Assembly (NCBI GenBank): GCA_009783305.1
Contig: WRHJ01000006.1
Location: forward strand, 1 to 43,294
Direction of reading: 5' to 3'
DNA: 43,294 bases
Source: Candidatus Saccharimonadota bacterium
Lineage (GTDB): Bacteria; Patescibacteriota; Saccharimonadia; Saccharimonadales; Saccharimonadaceae
Below are positions 42,001 to 43,294 of this stretch, piece by piece (position 1 is the stretch's first letter; each line of letters opens with the position of its first letter). The position numbers and the translations under genes are program-made. The notes under the pieces are model-generated. The model was not told the origin of the DNA. It saw nothing but the letters and a program-made list of their open reading frames with translations, and did no database searches.

Positions 42001-43294
42001 GCACTAATTTCGAGCAAGACTTTGAGTGGAAACAAATCTCCGCTGGCTTCGAACATACCTGCGCTATCAGCTTTGAAGACAAAGCCTATTGTTGGGGGTC
42101 TAATTGGTCCGGTCAATTCGGAGATAGCACTTCTCTCAACGAACGTCTCATCCCCACCGCTATCTCCGCCGGCAACACCGGCCTGCTCGACGGCAAAACT
42201 GTCAAACAAATCTCTACTAGCAATGAACATACCTGCGCCATCGCCTCCGACGACACCGCCTACTGTTGGGGAGGTAACGGTGACGGCCAACTTGGAGATA
42301 ACAGTTATACAGGTCATCTCGTCCCCACCCGCATCAGTGCCGGCAACACCGGCCTGCTCGATGGCAAAACTGTCAAACAAATCTCCACTGAAGGTTACCG
42401 CACCTGCGCCATCGCCTCCGACGACACCGCCTACTGTTGGGGAACTAACACCTCCGGCGGAATCGGAGATGGCACCTCTGTCACCAATCGTCCCGTCCCC
42501 ACCGCCATCTCCGCCGGCAATACCGGCCTGCTCGACGGTAAAACCGTCAAATACATCTCCACTGGCAGTCATACCTGCGCCATCGCCAGCGATGACACCG
42601 CCTACTGCTGGGGGGATAACCACTCCGGCGAAATCGGCGATAACACCTCTGGCACCAGTCGTCTTGTCCCCACCGCTATCTCCGCCGGCAACACCGGCCT
42701 GCTCGACGGTAAAACCGTCAAACAAATCTCTGCTGGTGTCATGCATACCTGCGCCATCGCCAGCGATGACACCGCCTACTGTTGGGGGCACAATGGTCAA
42801 GGCCAACTCGGCGATAATACCATCACCCAGCGTCTCATCCCCACCGCCATCAGCGCCGGCAACACTGGTCTGCTCGACGGCAAAACTGTCAAGCACATCT
42901 CCGCTGGCGCCAACTCCGTCTGTGCTATCGCCAGCGATGGCACCACTTACTGCTGGGGCTATAACGGCAACGGTGAACTCGGAGACAATACTCAAACTGA
43001 TCGTCGTATTCCCACTCTCATCTCCGCCGGCAACACCGGCCTGCTCGACGGCAAAACTGTCAAGCAAATCTCCGTTGGCTATCAGCACGCCTGCGCCATA
43101 GCTGACAACAATCACAGTTACTGTTGGGGAGGCAATTGGGAAGGCCGGCTAGGCGATGGCACTGACGATGAACGCCTCATCCCCACCTCAGTCGATGTCT
43201 CAGACCTTGTCCTTCCCATCATCACCTTCGATCCCACCGGTACTCCAACTCTCTGTACTGACGTTGTCGTAGTCAGCAGTACTCAGATCACCTG
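39051..43294 (+). CDS. giant surface protein: split TIG domains with Gly-rich and RCC1 propeller inserts, 3' end outside window
   Basis: The frame is open to the window end (1414 codons visible). The stop TAA at 39039 leaves GTG 39051 as the only start before the membrane segment; this start is tentative because no ribosome site is clear. Layout: basic N-region, hydrophobic export segment (about 37-62), TIG1 first half (from 69, SVTPNTGPLAGGNLITISGS), Gly-rich lectin-like domain (93-371, PGKYKLEVWGAQGG), TIG1 second half, TIG2 first half (433-463), RCC1 propeller 1 of seven blades (464-903, DDQGNLYAWG), TIG2 second half, TIG3 first half, RCC1 propeller 2 of seven blades (992-1385, CAIASDDTAYCWG) and the start of the TIG3 second half. 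Propeller 2 blades carry paired Cys, suggesting disulfides outside the cell. Probable host-contact or adhesion protein (inference). Confidence 0.85.
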   Translation, partial: MLKFSKQKFTPPLPNRDGYSRIARSLHLPVQNILCKLPAIFAVIVLLTHIALTAIFNLINVSAFSVFSVTPNTGPLAGGNLITISGSGFDIPTPQPIDFSSGGTYTATYPGKYKLEVWGAQGGGSGTNGGRGAYATGIITLNRNDALSVVVGSRGSIKTGTGPGYTGGGITYISLGSTRMVIGGAGGGQGGNGWSDWGGTSTGANGGVGTGITTVANAGNGNGGQCAGGGGGGTQTAGGTGGTANANTISQGTAGTINSNTGQGGNGGAGYYGGGGGASGCYYPTSGSMTQSGNSGGSGSLNNGGTGGGASSPTLRNATGGAGGGGGSSYADPNLESRSGVAGSGVMPDPASTTGGTMTGRAGNGYARITPMVTVDVQMGIDPISQCTDVTIVNPTTITCIAPAHSSGYVNVHVTINGERTTLIRGYRYFDPPTVTSVTPNTGPTAGGTNVTITGTNFAMSNVSIVQAATGQYISLARDNKGNLYSWGSNASGALGVGTTTGPETCGAYSCSMSPIKISDGAIPSSPLTAGINITQIAVGYESAYALDDQGNLYAWGLNNLGQLGTGNTTSSSLPIKISSGVIPGSALTAGINIVKITASSYNTYAIDDQGNLYAWGSNDSGQLGIGTTSGPNTCTVTPSSYSCSTLPIKISDGAILSSPFIAGVNITQVAYSSANSYGQAFALDDQGNLYAFGDNRSGHLGDGTTITRALPFQISGGVVASSALTAGINIIKIQSSSTFASALDDQGNLYTWGTNAAGQLGNGTTGGSSMLPIKISGGTIISSPLTAGVKIVQVATGSQHQLAIDDQGVLYAWGQGGNGQLGNNDTSTNSSLPIQISDGAIVGSPLTSNINIDQATAGYYQSLIIDDQGNVYAMGINGRGQLGIGSTTNAALPTFVNSGAFTPIPPVVTFGGAPCINVAVVSDTEITCTTTTHIRGYVDVSVMIEGHTATLSMGYRYLDPHTVTSVTPNFGPDTGGTDVTISGTNFEQDFEWKQISAGFEHTCAISFEDKAYCWGSNWSGQFGDSTSLNERLIPTAISAGNTGLLDGKTVKQISTSNEHTCAIASDDTAYCWGGNGDGQLGDNSYTGHLVPTRISAGNTGLLDGKTVKQISTEGYRTCAIASDDTAYCWGTNTSGGIGDGTSVTNRPVPTAISAGNTGLLDGKTVKYISTGSHTCAIASDDTAYCWGDNHSGEIGDNTSGTSRLVPTAISAGNTGLLDGKTVKQISAGVMHTCAIASDDTAYCWGHNGQGQLGDNTITQRLIPTAISAGNTGLLDGKTVKHISAGANSVCAIASDGTTYCWGYNGNGELGDNTQTDRRIPTLISAGNTGLLDGKTVKQISVGYQHACAIADNNHSYCWGGNWEGRLGDGTDDERLIPTSVDVSDLVLPIITFDPTGTPTLCTDVVVVSSTQIT
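39079..39087 (+). repeat. nine-cytosine homopolymer near the start of the giant gene
   Basis: A run of nine C starts 28 nt after GTG 39051 and precedes the export segment. With nine C the long frame is open. A change by one or two bases would cut it off. Confidence 0.9.
40440..41757 (+). repeat. seven RCC1 repeats, propeller 1
   Basis: Seven units with the core DDQGNLYAWG and GQLGxGTT, separated by LPIKISxGxIxxSxLTAGINI-type linkers. Units are about 58-75 residues because two carry Cys-containing extra loops. Confidence 0.88.
42024..43217 (+). repeat. seven RCC1 repeats, propeller 2, highly alike in DNA
   Basis: Seven units of about 56-59 residues with CAIASDDTAYCWG and ISAGNTGLLDGKTVKQIS. 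The linker is nearly identical in DNA, GGCCTGCTCGACGGCAAAAC recurring with few changes, which points to recent duplication or gene conversion. Confidence 0.9.

Noticed and set aside
39051-43294. Frameshift in the second giant gene
   Set aside because: I followed the frame codon by codon from 39051 to about 42036 and found no break; downstream repeats continue in the same frame to the window edge. It lacks a stop only because the window ends.

Overview
The window looks like a piece of a small-genome Patescibacteria (CPR) chromosome, most likely Candidatus Saccharibacteria or a close relative. This is inferred from gene content and style, not from a marker-gene search. The supporting signs are compact enzymes (phosphoglycerate kinase, GpsA and RmuC all shorter than usual), a T4SS-pilin-like membrane module of the kind common in CPR, tightly overlapping genes, giant secreted repeat proteins, and TGA used as a normal stop codon (pheS, NUDIX, uvrD), which argues against the UGA-recoding lineages. 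The + strand is C-rich throughout: + strand genes such as dnaK and pheT prefer C-ending codons, while - strand genes such as pyk and gltX prefer G/T/A-ending ones. This fits a single replichore in which the - strand is leading.

Layout. 2-6319 (+) is the 3' part of a giant Asn/Thr/Gly-rich surface protein with about 490-residue repeats and a TIG domain. 6325-12028 (-) carries pgk, pyk, tRNA-Glu, two envelope genes (one DUF3048) and gltX. 12109-17977 (-) carries a 57-residue zinc-ribbon protein, a pilin-like/VanY peptidase fusion, a membrane protein, a UvrD helicase-nuclease and gpsA. 18025-25692 is mostly + strand: a DUF2238-like protein, a membrane HExxH protein, a convergent SLH-domain protein, CIRCE-controlled dnaK, a SHOCT membrane-protein cassette and rmuC. 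25693-26197 has no ordinary gene but holds a predicted small RNA, a 21-codon ORF with a strong ribosome site, and structured sequence. 26198-33115 has an aquaporin-like channel, then pheS-NUDIX-pheT and FKBP-trxB. 33267-38838 has a membrane protein, sbcB, an unknown soluble protein, RNase J, a small membrane protein and dut. 38855-43294 has tRNA-Leu and the 5' part of a second giant surface protein in which TIG domains are split by a Gly-rich domain and two seven-bladed RCC1 propellers.

How it fits together. Housekeeping genes (lower glycolysis, aminoacylation, RNA and DNA turnover, dUTP control, thioredoxin reduction, chaperone) are interleaved with many membrane and surface genes, as expected for an episymbiont that interacts with a host cell. 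Two features run across the window. (1) Promoters mostly carry an extended -10 (TGnTAnnAT), and in about ten genes this -10 ends only 6-9 nt before the start codon with no Shine-Dalgarno, predicting leaderless or near-leaderless mRNAs; the other genes have clear AGGAGG-type sites. (2) Three palindromic DNA elements lie in frame inside essential-type genes (two in pheT, one in sbcB). These, the split-TIG architecture and the 25.7-26.2 kb RNA region are the most novel points.
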